A stretch of 64,000 nt of DNA, from assembly GCA_018401695.1 (NCBI GenBank), contig JAGYKD010000002.1, positions 174,636-238,635 on the forward strand. Reading direction: 5' to 3'. The stretch's first letter is position 1. Every line of letters begins with the position of its first letter. The DNA is from Flavobacteriales bacterium (GTDB lineage Bacteria > Bacteroidota > Bacteroidia > CAIKAF01). Positions 1 through 9,641 of this stretch are shown one piece after another. The notes beneath the pieces were generated by a model. That model saw only the letters and a list, made by a program, of their open reading frames with translations. It did not search any database and was not told where the DNA came from. A program made the position numbers and the translations under genes.

Positions 1-1119
1 AGATTGTTCGAAAGCCCAAGCGGTTTGTTGAAGTTTGGCCTTTACGGCTTTAAGTTTGCCTCGTTCTTTGCGGAGCATGATGGGCATGTAAAACTGAATG
101 CCAAATTTGTAATTGTCGGTAAAATACACCGGGGAATCGTCGTTGTAGAGAAAGTTGTAAGAGGCGTTCAGGACGGGCAACAGTTCATTTTGCCTCAATT
201 TTTTTTCAATAGACAATACTTCTACCTCATATCCCAATTGAGCCAGTGCGGGGTTTAGGGTTCGGATATTGGTTTGCATAAGGGCTATAGAGTCTGAGGT
301 GAGGCTCAGTTGGGGTATGGCATCTAAAATGGGTTGGGGAACAATACTGTCTTGAATTTCCATAGGCACGCGTCCATTTTGCCATAAAAAGTTGGATAGG
401 TGCAATCGGGCTTGTTCTATTTCCCAGAGGGCTTCTGCCAGCCGGGCTTGTCGGTCTTGGAGCAAAAGTAAGGCATCTAGGGTATCAATGGCAGGTCTGT
501 CGCCTTGTTGGTAACTGATTCTGGCTGCATCCATTTGACGTTCGCCGGCTTCCACAGCGGTTTGCAACACTTCTTTTTTTCGGAAAGTAAATGCCCAATC
601 CCAATAGGCACTACCTGCTTTTAGGAGCAACTCGTTCCATTTTTGTCGTCGTTCTTCTTCGCCAACTTTGCGCATCCACTGAGCTTGTCTAAGAGCGGCT
701 CTGCGTTCGTCCATAAGCAAACCACGGGCCAGGGAAACCTCTAACCCGGCAGAGGGCAGTCCCATTTCGGGGTTGGTTCTGGAGGGGTCCAAGAAGGTTC
801 CTCTATACAATTCGTAGCCTGCCTGAGCGCTGATGCCGTACCAAGTGGGGATTTTGAGTTTTGTTTCCCAAAGTTGCCAGTAGTTTTTGTCGTCGAAATC
901 TTTTTGGTCGTAGTTGCTGCTCAATACAGGGTCGAATGCCCCCCGTGCTTGCAAAAGCTCTCCTGCTCTTAGTTCCGGATATTGATTGGCCAAATGCGCA
1001 AAAGGGTGGTGGCTCTTTACCAATTCCATCACTTCTTGGTAGCTCAATTCTTGCTTTTGACCCAAAAGCAGGGCATGGCAGACCAAGGCCAAGGTTAAAA
1101 AATACCAACGCGGGGTCAT
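1..1119 (-). CDS. TolC-family outer-membrane efflux protein (partial, 3' end outside window)
   Basis: The frame opens at ATG 1119 and stays open to the window edge, giving 373 codons without a stop. The product starts with a signal-peptide-like hydrophobic stretch and continues with long amphipathic helices rich in Gln, Glu, Ala and Arg, as in the TolC/OEP family that forms the outer-membrane exit duct of tripartite exporters. The start overlaps the stop of the upstream hlyD-like gene as ATGA, so the two are translationally coupled. With the ABC and HlyD genes it completes a type I secretion set. The family call rests on helical pattern and context; the substrate is not visible. Confidence 0.8.
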   Translation of the reverse strand, partial: MTPRWYFLTLALVCHALLLGQKQELSYQEVMELVKSHHPFAHLANQYPELRAGELLQARGAFDPVLSSNYDQKDFDDKNYWQLWETKLKIPTWYGISAQAGYELYRGTFLDPSRTNPEMGLPSAGLEVSLARGLLMDERRAALRQAQWMRKVGEEERRQKWNELLLKAGSAYWDWAFTFRKKEVLQTAVEAGERQMDAARISYQQGDRPAIDTLDALLLLQDRQARLAEALWEIEQARLHLSNFLWQNGRVPMEIQDSIVPQPILDAIPQLSLTSDSIALMQTNIRTLNPALAQLGYEVEVLSIEKKLRQNELLPVLNASYNFLYNDDSPVYFTDNYKFGIQFYMPIMLRKERGKLKAVKAKLQQTAWAFEQS

Positions 1120-2495
1120 TTTCCTTCAGATTTTTTGCCCCCGGTTTCCTCCAACATGGGCAAATCTTGGCCTGAAGTATAATAATCGGGTGGGAAACCA
1201 TTGATTTGCCGCCACAATTCATACCAAACAGGAACGTCTTTGAGAAGGGCGAAGCCTTGGGCTCCTGCACCTACCCGAATGGCATTGGGCCATGCTTGTT
1301 CGGTGGGGTCTTCCTGAATCAACACTCGGTATCGGCCGTTGGAAGATATGTCGGAATCTACCGAAAAAACGCGACCGCCAAAAGTTCCATAAGATGCGCC
1401 GGGCCAGCCGGAGAAAACAATGGTTGGCCAACCGTCAAAAATGATACGTACCGGTGCGCCAATTTTCATAAGGGGCAAATCCAATGGTTTTACGTACATC
1501 TCAACGGCCATTCTTGGTCTTAGTGCGGTTATAGAAACCAGGGGCTCTCCTGCTTTTACATTTTCTCCGATACCGGATTTCAATACTTTAACGATTTGTC
1601 CTTCTTTGGGTGCGGTAATGTACCAAAATCGACTTCGAATGCTGTAGTTGGCGTATTGGTTGTTGAGTTTTGCAATTTCTTCATCGGCCTTAAACAGCTC
1701 TGAATTTGCGGTTTGAATTTCGGATTCGATTTTAAATATTTTACTTAGGTATTCGGCTTCGATGCTGTTTAATTCAATGGTTGCATTTATGAGTTCCCGG
1801 TTGGCATTATCCAATTTATTCTCTGCAGAAACCAATTTGGCGGCCGCCTCTTGGGCTTTGTTTCGCCTAGCCTCTAAGTCACGTAAAGAAAGGATTCCAT
1901 CTTTTTCGTACATAATTTGGCCTCTCCTGAGCTGTTCGTCTGCAATTTCATAGCCAATTTTTGCCATTTCCACTTCGGCGCTATCGATTCTAACTTTTCT
2001 TCGGCCAATTTCTACTTTGTTTCTTGCCTTATTTAAGCTGTAGTCTAAGTTGGCGCGCTCGGCTCGGATTTGACTTTCCAGGTTTTTAATTTTTTCTTGA
2101 TATGCCATGGCCCCTCCTTCTTTGGCTACCAATTGTTCACGCGTTCTAAGCAATAGTTGAGGGTCAAAATATTGGTCTTTGATTTCACTAATAAACACAA
2201 TAGTGTCGCCTTCTTGTACGGTATCGCCCTCCTGAATGTACCATTTCTCCACACGGCCGTCGATGCGCGATTGCAGGGTTTGCGGTCGATCGGAGGGGGT
2301 AAGCGTGGTTACTTTTCCTTTGGCTCGGATGTTTTGTGTCCAAGGCAAAAACATAAGAATCACCAAAATACCCAAAATTCCCAACAGCCAATAGGAAAGC
2401 AAACGGGCTGTTCTGGGATTGGTCACTTTCCGAAATGCCCCAAAGTCCTCCTGCTTAATATCTACCGGCGTTTTATGTTGTGAAATATCCAGCAT
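1116..2495 (-). CDS. HlyD-family membrane fusion protein (type I secretion adaptor)
   Basis: 459 aa. A short cytoplasmic N-terminus is followed by one membrane segment at about residues 33-52. Next come a lipoyl-like half domain (SRIDGRVEKW, EGDTVQEGDTI), a long coiled coil at about residues 110-290, and the second lipoyl half with the barrel region (ITAPKEGQIVKV, GIGENVKAGEPL). This order is typical of HlyD adaptors bridging an inner-membrane ABC exporter to TolC. It lies 5 bp downstream of the ABC gene and overlaps the TolC gene. The C-terminal tail is charged and probably periplasmic. Confidence 0.9.
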   Translation of the reverse strand: MLDISQHKTPVDIKQEDFGAFRKVTNPRTARLLSYWLLGILGILVILMFLPWTQNIRAKGKVTTLTPSDRPQTLQSRIDGRVEKWYIQEGDTVQEGDTIVFISEIKDQYFDPQLLLRTREQLVAKEGGAMAYQEKIKNLESQIRAERANLDYSLNKARNKVEIGRRKVRIDSAEVEMAKIGYEIADEQLRRGQIMYEKDGILSLRDLEARRNKAQEAAAKLVSAENKLDNANRELINATIELNSIEAEYLSKIFKIESEIQTANSELFKADEEIAKLNNQYANYSIRSRFWYITAPKEGQIVKVLKSGIGENVKAGEPLVSITALRPRMAVEMYVKPLDLPLMKIGAPVRIIFDGWPTIVFSGWPGASYGTFGGRVFSVDSDISSNGRYRVLIQEDPTEQAWPNAIRVGAGAQGFALLKDVPVWYELWRQINGFPPDYYTSGQDLPMLEETGGKKSEGK

Positions 2496-2500
2496 ATCAA

Positions 2501-4678
2501 TTAATGTAGAAATGGATGAAGTAGCCCCAAGGATTTTAAATTTGCCGGACTGTCGTCTGCAAAAACCCTACCGTCTTTGAGTATAATGATTCGGTCGCAT
2601 TGTTCGGCAAAGGCTAAATTACGTGACACCGCCAATAGGGTAGTTCCCGGCATTTTTTTGACCAGTAGCAGGGTCAATTGCTCTTGTTCTTCGGCATCTA
2701 AGCTGCCCAAAAACTCATCCAACAGCAGCAATTTGGGATTGTCTACCAAACAGCGTGCCAGGTTGATTTTCTGAATCATGGTGGAGGATAAGCCTTTCTT
2801 TTCCGGTATCAATAGCGTGTCAAAGCCGTTTTTTAGGTTCTGAATAATGGGGGTTAAGCCCACCAGGTCTGCGGCTTTGGCAACTTCGGTAAAGCCCACG
2901 TAGGGCCTTCCCAGGCTAATATTTTCTAATACTGTACCGTAGAAAACATCGTTTTCCAGAAAATTCTCCCCAATTAGGGTATGCACATCTAGGGCGTCTA
3001 AGTTTTCCAACGGAATACCTTCCATAATTACTTTCCCCGATACCGGTTTGTGTAAGCCGGTAACTATGGACAGAATGGTAGATTTCCCACTGCCTTCCAA
3101 ACCGGTAATGCACACTTTTTCGCCTCGATTCAATTTGAAACTTAGCCCGTTCAATACCGGGGTTCCGCACAAACTACTATTGAATTTGATGTCTCGCACT
3201 TCTACCGCCATGCCTTCTTTGCCGATCAATCCGGTAAGCCTTCGACCCGATTGAATCTCCAAGGGAAAGTCGGTAAAAAGTCCTAGTTTTTCTGTACCTG
3301 TAAGCACTTCATATATGCTTTCCAGCCCTTGAATGATTTTCTCTACCGAGTTAATAATCAAAATGATTACAATTTCTCCCGCCACAAATTGCCCTATATT
3401 TATTTGCTGATCTACCACCAAGGAACCTCCAAGTATCAACAGCCCGGCGGTAATCAACATTTTAAACATCACTACATACCAGTTTTGACTAATGATTACC
3501 CGGAATTTTTTGCGCCGGAAATGAATGTAGTCGCCCACCAACTTATCGGTTTTTTCGAGCGGAAGACTGCTGTTTCCTGTTAGCTTAAACAGGTTCATAT
3601 TTCGACCGATTTCTTCCAACCAGTGCGCAGTTTTGTATTTGTAGGTCGATTCCTTTAAGCTGGCTTCCATGGCTTTAGGACTGGTGACCCTAAAAATGAT
3701 ATACAAAATCAGCGAAAGAAAAATCCCGAAGAACACAAAGGTCCAGTGGTAGAAGGCAAGCAATAGCATTCCAAAAACAATTTGCAAACCCGCACCCGTA
3801 AGTTCTATCAATAGTTTTGGAAGTCCCTTTTGTACGGTTAGAATATCAAAAAACCGATTCACCATTTCGGGAGGATATTGGTCCTCTAGCTTATCCAAAC
3901 GCATTCTTGGAATGCGCCAGGCAAATTCAAAACTGGCTCGGGCAAACAAACGTTGTTGCATGGCTTCTACAATCCACAACTGCATAATTTGCAAGCCACC
4001 GGTTATTAGTACGCCCAACAGCACCAAGCTAATCATTAATACTAGAGAGGTGGATATTTGCGCACCCATCAATAGCGATATAATGGCCTGTATGCCCAAA
4101 GGTAAGCTCAAGGTCGCCAATCCGTGCAGCAATGCATACACGTATAAGAGCATCACTTCTTTGCGCTCTTGGTGCATCATTCTAAAAAAGCGCCGTATGG
4201 GCTTAGAGGTTAAGTCCTTTTTGGTGTCGCCCAAATCGGCAAAGAGAGGCTCCATGGGCGCATACAACAAAATAGGAAAGCGACCATTTTCTTGAAAAAA
4301 ATCTTCTACCGGAAGCTCATTGCACGTATGTCCATGACTTTTTAACTCCTCTCCGCGCTCAAAGTTTGCAATTACATACCCCTTTTTATTGCGCTCTACC
4401 CATATAAATCCCTCTCGATTTATTGAATAAAAAACCACCGGGTAGTCGGGAAGATCGCACAGGGAACGCAGCTGCTCGGTAGACGAAATCGACTCTTTTA
4501 GGGCAAGCCTTGAAAGGGCCGCAGCATTCCTTAGGACATCCAAGGTGTCTTCCAAAGCAACCCTTTCCTCGTCGGAATGGTCGTTCCAAAAATCAACCAA
4601 CTCAGGTTGAACCTCCTTGTCTTTGCCAAAAAATGCCGCTGCACGTTCTGACAACAGGCGTAACTGGATGCTTTTCAT
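2501..4678 (-). CDS. ABC exporter, type I secretion, with degenerate nucleotide-binding motifs
   Basis: 725 aa. An N-terminal region of about 150 aa has no C39 protease Cys motif and may be a degenerate C39-like domain. A six-helix transmembrane domain follows (about 170-440), then an ATP-binding domain (about 480-725). Walker A reads GLEGSGKST and Walker B LLLLDEF. The signature position reads LSSTM instead of LSGGQ, and the H-loop position reads AVSRNLAF with no His. It is the first gene of the ABC-HlyD-TolC operon. The fold is clear; ATPase competence is uncertain. I recall similar degenerate signatures in Bacteroidota exporters of this kind but cannot verify that here. Confidence 0.87.
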   Translation of the reverse strand: MKSIQLRLLSERAAAFFGKDKEVQPELVDFWNDHSDEERVALEDTLDVLRNAAALSRLALKESISSTEQLRSLCDLPDYPVVFYSINREGFIWVERNKKGYVIANFERGEELKSHGHTCNELPVEDFFQENGRFPILLYAPMEPLFADLGDTKKDLTSKPIRRFFRMMHQERKEVMLLYVYALLHGLATLSLPLGIQAIISLLMGAQISTSLVLMISLVLLGVLITGGLQIMQLWIVEAMQQRLFARASFEFAWRIPRMRLDKLEDQYPPEMVNRFFDILTVQKGLPKLLIELTGAGLQIVFGMLLLAFYHWTFVFFGIFLSLILYIIFRVTSPKAMEASLKESTYKYKTAHWLEEIGRNMNLFKLTGNSSLPLEKTDKLVGDYIHFRRKKFRVIISQNWYVVMFKMLITAGLLILGGSLVVDQQINIGQFVAGEIVIILIINSVEKIIQGLESIYEVLTGTEKLGLFTDFPLEIQSGRRLTGLIGKEGMAVEVRDIKFNSSLCGTPVLNGLSFKLNRGEKVCITGLEGSGKSTILSIVTGLHKPVSGKVIMEGIPLENLDALDVHTLIGENFLENDVFYGTVLENISLGRPYVGFTEVAKAADLVGLTPIIQNLKNGFDTLLIPEKKGLSSTMIQKINLARCLVDNPKLLLLDEFLGSLDAEEQEQLTLLLVKKMPGTTLLAVSRNLAFAEQCDRIIILKDGRVFADDSPANLKSLGLLHPFLH

Positions 4679-4929
4679 GATGTCTGAGCTCTGGGTTCAA
4701 ACCCCCGTTACACGCAATTGTTCACGGAGCTACAAACCCAGGACAAAAGTACGGAGAACCGAAACCACCACAAAATCTACCGGTTTAACTAAGTCTTGGC
4801 CTTTCGAATGCCTTATTCAGCCTTTTTACCCTCACCAAAATAAGCCTTTGGGGAAGGGCTTGGGCCCTAGCTTTTAAAAAAACACCCTTCCAAATCCGGC
4901 CCCGTTTCCGGACTCCCTTGCCTTCCCAA

Positions 4930-5035
4930 GCCCCGGCAGCCTCCGGTGGTTCCGCTAAGCTTCACCTCCTCGGCCTCCCGGGGCTAAGGGGCGGCTGCGG
5001 GCGGTCCTCCTACCGGCCGGGGGGCCATGCTTTGG
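4930..5035. repeat. GC-rich imperfect palindrome in a 364-bp intergenic space
   Basis: The gap 4679-5042 contains no convincing gene. Its second half is strongly GC-rich. AGCCCCGG at about 4930-4937 is mirrored by CCCGGGGCT at about 4978-4986, and further G/C-rich blocks follow to 5035. It resembles other long-hairpin intergenic segments in this window. It could be a terminator-like or REP-like element downstream of the CAP gene. Confidence 0.4.
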
Positions 5036-5042
5036 AGTATTT

Positions 5043-5639
5043 CTACTCTTTGGGCCAATCCATTCTTTTGCTTCCCCTGGAATACAAGTCAGTTCCCCAC
5101 ACTTTCCCCTCCTGAACCGCAAATGCAACCCCATGCTTACCATGCTGTTTCCCGGTCATGTTTTCATGGTGCGGTTTGGATTTTTTCCATTGGTTAAACG
5201 AAAATTCGGCAATATGCCGGGCTATTTTGTCCATATCCCCCACAACTCCGGCAGAAAAATTCATTAATACATTTTCTCCCGACCAGGCATCGGGTGCCAT
5301 ACCTCCTGCTGCCCAAGCGTATCGATCTCCCGGCATTTCGCCGGTAAAAAATGCGTTTTTGTCCTCTTGATTGTGCCCTAAACGCCCCAAATTGCGCATG
5401 TAAACGGAATGGTTGTAAGCGGCCAGCCAGACCAGAGGATCAAAAGCCAGGGTATCTAATTTCTTTTGGGAGCGGTAGTCATTCAATAGTTCGTGGAAAT
5501 GTAAGGCTGCACGGTACTCCAGTTGCATTAGGCTGTCTTTTTCCATGCGGTTTAGCCAAACATTCACTTCCGACCAACGGTAAACCTGGGCTTGCAGGCA
5601 AACAGGAAAAATACAAAGCAACAACATCCACCGAACCAT
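5043..5639 (-). CDS. CAP (SCP/PR1-like) domain secreted protein
   Basis: 198 aa with a cleavable-looking signal peptide ending near LQAQ (residues 1-18). The CAP fold is suggested by an N-terminal helix with HELLNDYR, then HSVYMRNLGRLGHNQ, the GENV motif, FNQWKKSKPHHENM, and a C-terminal HGVAFAV...VWGTDLYS strand pair. These are the conserved His/Glu elements of bacterial CAP proteins. It is probably periplasmic or secreted. CAP proteins have varied, often unknown roles, so no substrate is proposed. It sits alone between the secretion operon and the DUF3817 gene. Confidence 0.8.
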   Translation of the reverse strand: MVRWMLLLCIFPVCLQAQVYRWSEVNVWLNRMEKDSLMQLEYRAALHFHELLNDYRSQKKLDTLAFDPLVWLAAYNHSVYMRNLGRLGHNQEDKNAFFTGEMPGDRYAWAAGGMAPDAWSGENVLMNFSAGVVGDMDKIARHIAEFSFNQWKKSKPHHENMTGKQHGKHGVAFAVQEGKVWGTDLYSRGSKRMDWPKE

Positions 5640-5682
5640 AGATTTTTTTAGTTAAAACGCAAAAAGCGCCGGAATTGGTATG

Positions 5683-5955
5683 CTATGACTTTAGTTTTTG
5701 CCTTACCATAAAAGGTCCCCAAGGCAGCAAACTCATGGCCATTACTTTTATTGTTTTCCAAAGAGTCCATTGGAGCTGAAGGCCTAAATAAAATGCAGCC
5801 AAAATATAGACTACAAACAAGAATCCATGCGCTGCTCCTACATAGCGCACCGCCTCCGGAACACCAGCCAAATACTTTAGCGGCATGGCAATCAACAACA
5901 AAATTACATAGGATATGCCTTCCATTAAGGCAATCCACATAAAGGCTTTTTTCAT
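5683..5955 (-). CDS. DUF3817 small integral membrane protein
   Basis: 90 aa with three predicted membrane helices (about residues 5-25, 38-60, 65-82). The opening WIALMEGISYVILL, the central AHGFLFVVYI and the closing LLPWGPFMV fit the DUF3817 family, often found as one small gene in Bacteroidota and Actinobacteria. No biochemical role is known to me. Its start lies 2 bp downstream of the stop of the exported protein gene, so the two may be cotranscribed. Confidence 0.8.
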   Translation of the reverse strand: MKKAFMWIALMEGISYVILLLIAMPLKYLAGVPEAVRYVGAAHGFLFVVYILAAFYLGLQLQWTLWKTIKVMAMSLLPWGPFMVRQKLKS

Positions 5956-5957
5956 GT

Positions 5958-6485
5958 TTATTCCTCCATAACCAAACGCACTTCTTGTCCTTGCAAATAC
6001 AGGGTGAATTCTACAGGATCAAAATATTCCGGATCAAAATCCCACTGCCGGGGAATTCTGCCGGTTCTGGAAAAAATATCTCGGTCGGCATCAATCAAAT
6101 AAACCACATAGTAGGGTTCGTCCTTTAAATACCTAAGCACAAAGGCACTGATTTCCTGAGTGAATGGATTATTGGGTACAATGGTAAGCGAATCGGTGCT
6201 TGCCATTGGAAAGCGAAATACATAACGGTCCAGGCGGTCGTAAATGATGTTGAGGGCCCATTCTTTTCTTTTGGCAATAGGCCCTACTTCGATATGGTAA
6301 TTGGCCCGTGGTGAAGACCCGTTTAAGCTGTCTGTAATGGCAATTCCTGCACAGGTTTCGGCGTAAAAATTCCAAATATAATCTTCGTCTTTGGGACCGG
6401 TTGGTCTTTTTTCGGTTTGTGCAACCCCTGCATTTGAAATCATACTAAAAACCAAGCCGAGCGCATATAAAGATAGCTTTTTCAT
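5958..6485 (-). CDS. exported protein of unknown function
   Basis: 175 aa starting at ATG 6485 (MKKLSLYAL...), followed by a clear signal peptide ending near GVAQ. A longer frame is open upstream but would remove the signal peptide and run back into pyrF, so I chose the internal start. The mature part is soluble, aromatic and acidic, with strand-like segments such as YYVVYLIDADRD and FTLYLQGQEVRLVMEE. I recognise no family. It lies 28 bp after pyrF and 2 bp before the DUF3817 gene. Confidence 0.65.
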   Translation of the reverse strand: MKKLSLYALGLVFSMISNAGVAQTEKRPTGPKDEDYIWNFYAETCAGIAITDSLNGSSPRANYHIEVGPIAKRKEWALNIIYDRLDRYVFRFPMASTDSLTIVPNNPFTQEISAFVLRYLKDEPYYVVYLIDADRDIFSRTGRIPRQWDFDPEYFDPVEFTLYLQGQEVRLVMEE

Positions 6486-6513
6486 AGTGTTTTCCTTTGG
6501 TTTGGTGATGAAA

Positions 6514-7332
6514 TTACATAAATCGAGCCATTTCTTGTTGCAGTCTCTGGGCTGCTTCACCGGCCTTTTGGTCAAAATCTTTCTCCATACCGGCATGCAT
6601 AATGCTTCGGCTGGCATTTATAAGGACTCTGGGAGTCCTTCCCGGATGTTCTGCCCGCATCACATCTTCTACTTTACCACCCTGCGCTCCAATGCCGGGC
6701 ACCAGCAATACATGGTCAGGAACTATGCGTCTAATCTCTAAAAATGCTGACGGTCGGGTGGCCCCTACCACCATCATGAGTTTTTGTGGGCCGGCTTTTT
6801 GGGCCAATTGACGCAAAACCTCCAGATATACAGGGGTTCCGTCGTTTAGTAATTTTCCTTGAATATCTTCCGCTCCGGGGTTGCTGGTGAACCCTAGGGC
6901 AATGGTAAAGGTATTTTCCATTGCCAGGTATGGGTTTAGGGTTTCCATACCCATGTAGGGCGATACAGTAAGGGCGTCAAAGGGCCAATGCTGCAACCAG
7001 GCTTTGGCATAGGCTTCGGCTGTATTGCCAATGTCCCCGCGCTTGGCGTCGGCAATCACCAAAATAGATGCGTTTTGGCTTTTTATGAAATTCAGGGTTT
7101 TTTCCAAGCTTAGCAACCCTTGAATGCCCTGTGCCTCATAAAAAGCGGTGTTCAATTTAAAGGCCACCGCATAGGGTAGGGTAGCCTCAACAATGCGCCT
7201 ATTGAATTCAAATACCGCATCGTCGGCGTAGCTTAGGCTTTCCGGGAGTTTATTGGGGTCGGTGTCGAGACCAACACACAAACAACTCTGCTTGGTCGAC
7301 ATTTGGTCCAAAAGCAGCTCCAGCTTATCCAT
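6514..7332 (-). CDS. pyrF: orotidine 5'-phosphate decarboxylase
   Basis: 272 aa, the longer (type 2) form of OMP decarboxylase, which converts OMP to UMP in the last step of de novo pyrimidine synthesis. Visible elements are the N-terminal LCVGLDTDPNKLP strand, an AVAFKLNTAFYEA segment, and the catalytic Asp/Lys block DAKRGDIGNTAEAYAKA. The phosphate-binding region is VVGATRP and VPGIGAQGG. The start overlaps the end of prfA by 8 bp, so expression is probably coupled to release factor 1. Confidence 0.96.
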   Translation of the reverse strand: MDKLELLLDQMSTKQSCLCVGLDTDPNKLPESLSYADDAVFEFNRRIVEATLPYAVAFKLNTAFYEAQGIQGLLSLEKTLNFIKSQNASILVIADAKRGDIGNTAEAYAKAWLQHWPFDALTVSPYMGMETLNPYLAMENTFTIALGFTSNPGAEDIQGKLLNDGTPVYLEVLRQLAQKAGPQKLMMVVGATRPSAFLEIRRIVPDHVLLVPGIGAQGGKVEDVMRAEHPGRTPRVLINASRSIMHAGMEKDFDQKAGEAAQRLQQEMARFM

Positions 7333-8404
7333 GCAGTTCTTCCTGAAGTTTTTCGGCTTGCTCTGTGGTTTGCAAGGCCTTTATAATGGGCATCAAATGG
7401 CCGTTCATGATTTCCGGTAAGTTATAGACCGACAAATGGATGCGGTGGTCGGTGAGTCGGCTTTGCGGAAAGTTGTACGTGCGGATTTTAGCACTTCGGT
7501 CTCCGGTGCTAACCATTGATTTCCTTTTTCCTGAAAGTTCGGCCTGCTTTTCGCGCAAGGCTTTTTCGAACAGACGGGAGCGCAATACCTGCATGGCCTT
7601 GTCAAAATTGCGCAATTGCGAGCGTTCGTCCTGACAAGAAACCACCAATCCGGTAGGTAAGTGGGTCAAACGAACGGCAGAATAGGTAGTATTTACAGAC
7701 TGCCCACCGGCACCGGAGGAGCAAAAGGTATCTTTTCGGATATCCTTGGCATCGATATGCACATCTACCTCATCGGCTTCGGGCAAAACCACCACCGTAG
7801 CTGCTGAGGTGTGGATGCGTCCTTGGGTTTCGGTAGCCGGTACCCGTTGCACGCGATGAACCCCGCTTTCGAACTTTAGGGTACCATAGGCCATATTGCC
7901 TTCAATGTTTACAATAACCTCTTTGTAGCCACCGGAAGTTCCGGGGGTGGCGTCTACGTGCACTACTTTAAACCCTTCGTTTTCGCAAAAGCGTTCGTAC
8001 ATGCGCAGCAAATCGCCGGCAAAAATGGCCGCTTCGTCCCCACCGGTTCCCCCTCGAATTTCCAACACGGCATTGCGGTGATCTTCGGGGTCTTTTGGAA
8101 CCAACAGCAAGCGGAGTTTTTCTTCTTGGGTTTCTATGGTTTGTTCTAATTGCTCAATTTCTTCTTTGGCCAGGGTACGTAAATCCTCGTCCTTTTCTTC
8201 GCGCAACAGCGCCTTAGCCGATTCCATGTGTTGTTTGGCTTCTTTCCAAAGGGCGCCTTCTTTGCAGATGGCTTCGGTTTCGCCATAGGCTCTTTGGAGG
8301 GCCACAAAGGCTTTAACGTCTGCCGCTATTTGAGGGTCAGACAATTGAGTTTCAAGCTCTTCTTTTTTTTCTTGAAAATGGGCTATGCGTGCTTCTAAAT
8401 TCAT
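7325..8404 (-). CDS. prfA: peptide chain release factor 1
   Basis: 359 aa, full length. It carries the GGQ peptidyl-tRNA hydrolysis motif at residues 233-235 (SSGAGGQSVNTT). The PAT tripeptide (RVPATE, residues 189-191) at the codon-recognition position marks RF1, which reads UAA/UAG, rather than RF2. A coiled N-terminal domain is present. It overlaps purM upstream (4 bp, ATGA) and pyrF downstream (8 bp), forming a purM-prfA-pyrF unit. Confidence 0.97.
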   Translation of the reverse strand: MNLEARIAHFQEKKEELETQLSDPQIAADVKAFVALQRAYGETEAICKEGALWKEAKQHMESAKALLREEKDEDLRTLAKEEIEQLEQTIETQEEKLRLLLVPKDPEDHRNAVLEIRGGTGGDEAAIFAGDLLRMYERFCENEGFKVVHVDATPGTSGGYKEVIVNIEGNMAYGTLKFESGVHRVQRVPATETQGRIHTSAATVVVLPEADEVDVHIDAKDIRKDTFCSSGAGGQSVNTTYSAVRLTHLPTGLVVSCQDERSQLRNFDKAMQVLRSRLFEKALREKQAELSGKRKSMVSTGDRSAKIRTYNFPQSRLTDHRIHLSVYNLPEIMNGHLMPIIKALQTTEQAEKLQEELHG

Positions 8405-9567
8405 TCGGTATAGCTAAATGTGCCAAAATCGGTTTCCAATACCACTTCTGCTTTTTCGGAGGCTTGCACATAGCCACTAATGGTGGCGTCTAATCCAAAA
8501 GGGCGACAAGCGGCAACAAACTCTTCGGCCACTGAGGGCGGCATAAAAAGCTCCAAGCGGCTGCCCATATTAAAAACGGTATACATTTCTTGCCAATCGG
8601 TTCCGGATTGCCTTTGAATGGCTCTAAACAACGGTGGGATTGGGAGCATTTGGTTTTTAACCACCTTGTGTCCCTTCAAAAATTTTAGAACTTTGGTATG
8701 TGCTCCACCCGTGAGGTGAATAATGCCATGAATTTGCGGCCTGAAAATGGGCAGCAATTCTTTAAGAATGGGCAAATAGGTACGGGTGGGCGATAAAGCT
8801 AAGCGGCCATAGTCGATTCCGGTAGAAGGTTCGGTATCGGTTAGGCTTAATTTGCCCGAATACAAATACTGGGAAGAAATGAGCGGGTCAAAGGTTTCCG
8901 GATATTCGCGCAGGTAACTTTTATTAAATAAATCGTGTCGTGCAGAAGTTAAGCCATTGCAGCCAATGCCGCTATTGTATTGGTTTTCGTACTTGGTTTG
9001 GCCGTAGCTTGCCAAGGAAACCACCGCATCGCCGGCCTGAGGGTTAATCTCAATCACTTGGTTTCTTTGCATACGCCCCATTACTGTAAATCCTACGTCA
9101 AGGGTGCGCACCAAATCGCCCACGTCTGCTGTTTCTCCTCCGGCATGTTGAATGTTTAATCCAAGGGCATTCCATTCCTTAATCAGTTCCGCGGTTCCTT
9201 GGATAAGCGCTTCTAAAACGCTGCCTGGAATTAGGGTTTTGTTTCGGGCAATGGTAGAAGAGACAATAAAACCCTCTGTCATGCCGGCACAGGCCATATC
9301 GTCCAGGTTCATTACTAAAGCATCTTGGGCAATGTGTTTCCAAACGGAAAGGTCACCGGTGATTTTCCAGTACAAATAGGCCAAAATGGGCTTGGTACCT
9401 GCGGTATCTGCATGCATAATGAGGGCATGATCGGGAGAACCGCAGAGCACATCAGGAAGGATTTTACAAAAAGCTTGGGGGTACAAGCCTTTGTCAAAAT
9501 CTCGAATAGCTTGGTGTACCTCTTGTTTGTCGGAGGAGACACCTCGTGCAGCATAGCGATTGCTCAT
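8401..9567 (-). CDS. purM: phosphoribosylformylglycinamidine cyclo-ligase (AIR synthase), Bacteroidota type
   Basis: 388 aa. AIR-synthase family features include HADTAGTKPILAYLYW, NLDDMACAGMTEGFIVSSTIARNK in separate segments, the QHAGGETADVGDLV loop, and the C-terminal domain with the LTGGAHTKVLKF block. It would convert FGAM to AIR in purine synthesis. It lacks the usual short PurM opening and is longer than the E. coli enzyme, a divergence I associate with Bacteroidota. First gene of the overlapping purM-prfA-pyrF operon. Confidence 0.88.
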   Translation of the reverse strand: MSNRYAARGVSSDKQEVHQAIRDFDKGLYPQAFCKILPDVLCGSPDHALIMHADTAGTKPILAYLYWKITGDLSVWKHIAQDALVMNLDDMACAGMTEGFIVSSTIARNKTLIPGSVLEALIQGTAELIKEWNALGLNIQHAGGETADVGDLVRTLDVGFTVMGRMQRNQVIEINPQAGDAVVSLASYGQTKYENQYNSGIGCNGLTSARHDLFNKSYLREYPETFDPLISSQYLYSGKLSLTDTEPSTGIDYGRLALSPTRTYLPILKELLPIFRPQIHGIIHLTGGAHTKVLKFLKGHKVVKNQMLPIPPLFRAIQRQSGTDWQEMYTVFNMGSRLELFMPPSVAEEFVAACRPFGLDATISGYVQASEKAEVVLETDFGTFSYTE

Positions 9568-9641
9568 AATGCAAAGGTCAACATTTTTTGGAAGATAAAG
9601 CGCCCCGGCCTGAACGGACAGCTGCCCGAAGTAGGCCTTTA

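Noticed and set aside
803..1270. Open frame of 155 codons on the minus strand
   Set aside because: It overlaps both the TolC and HlyD genes in another frame and lacks any family feature.
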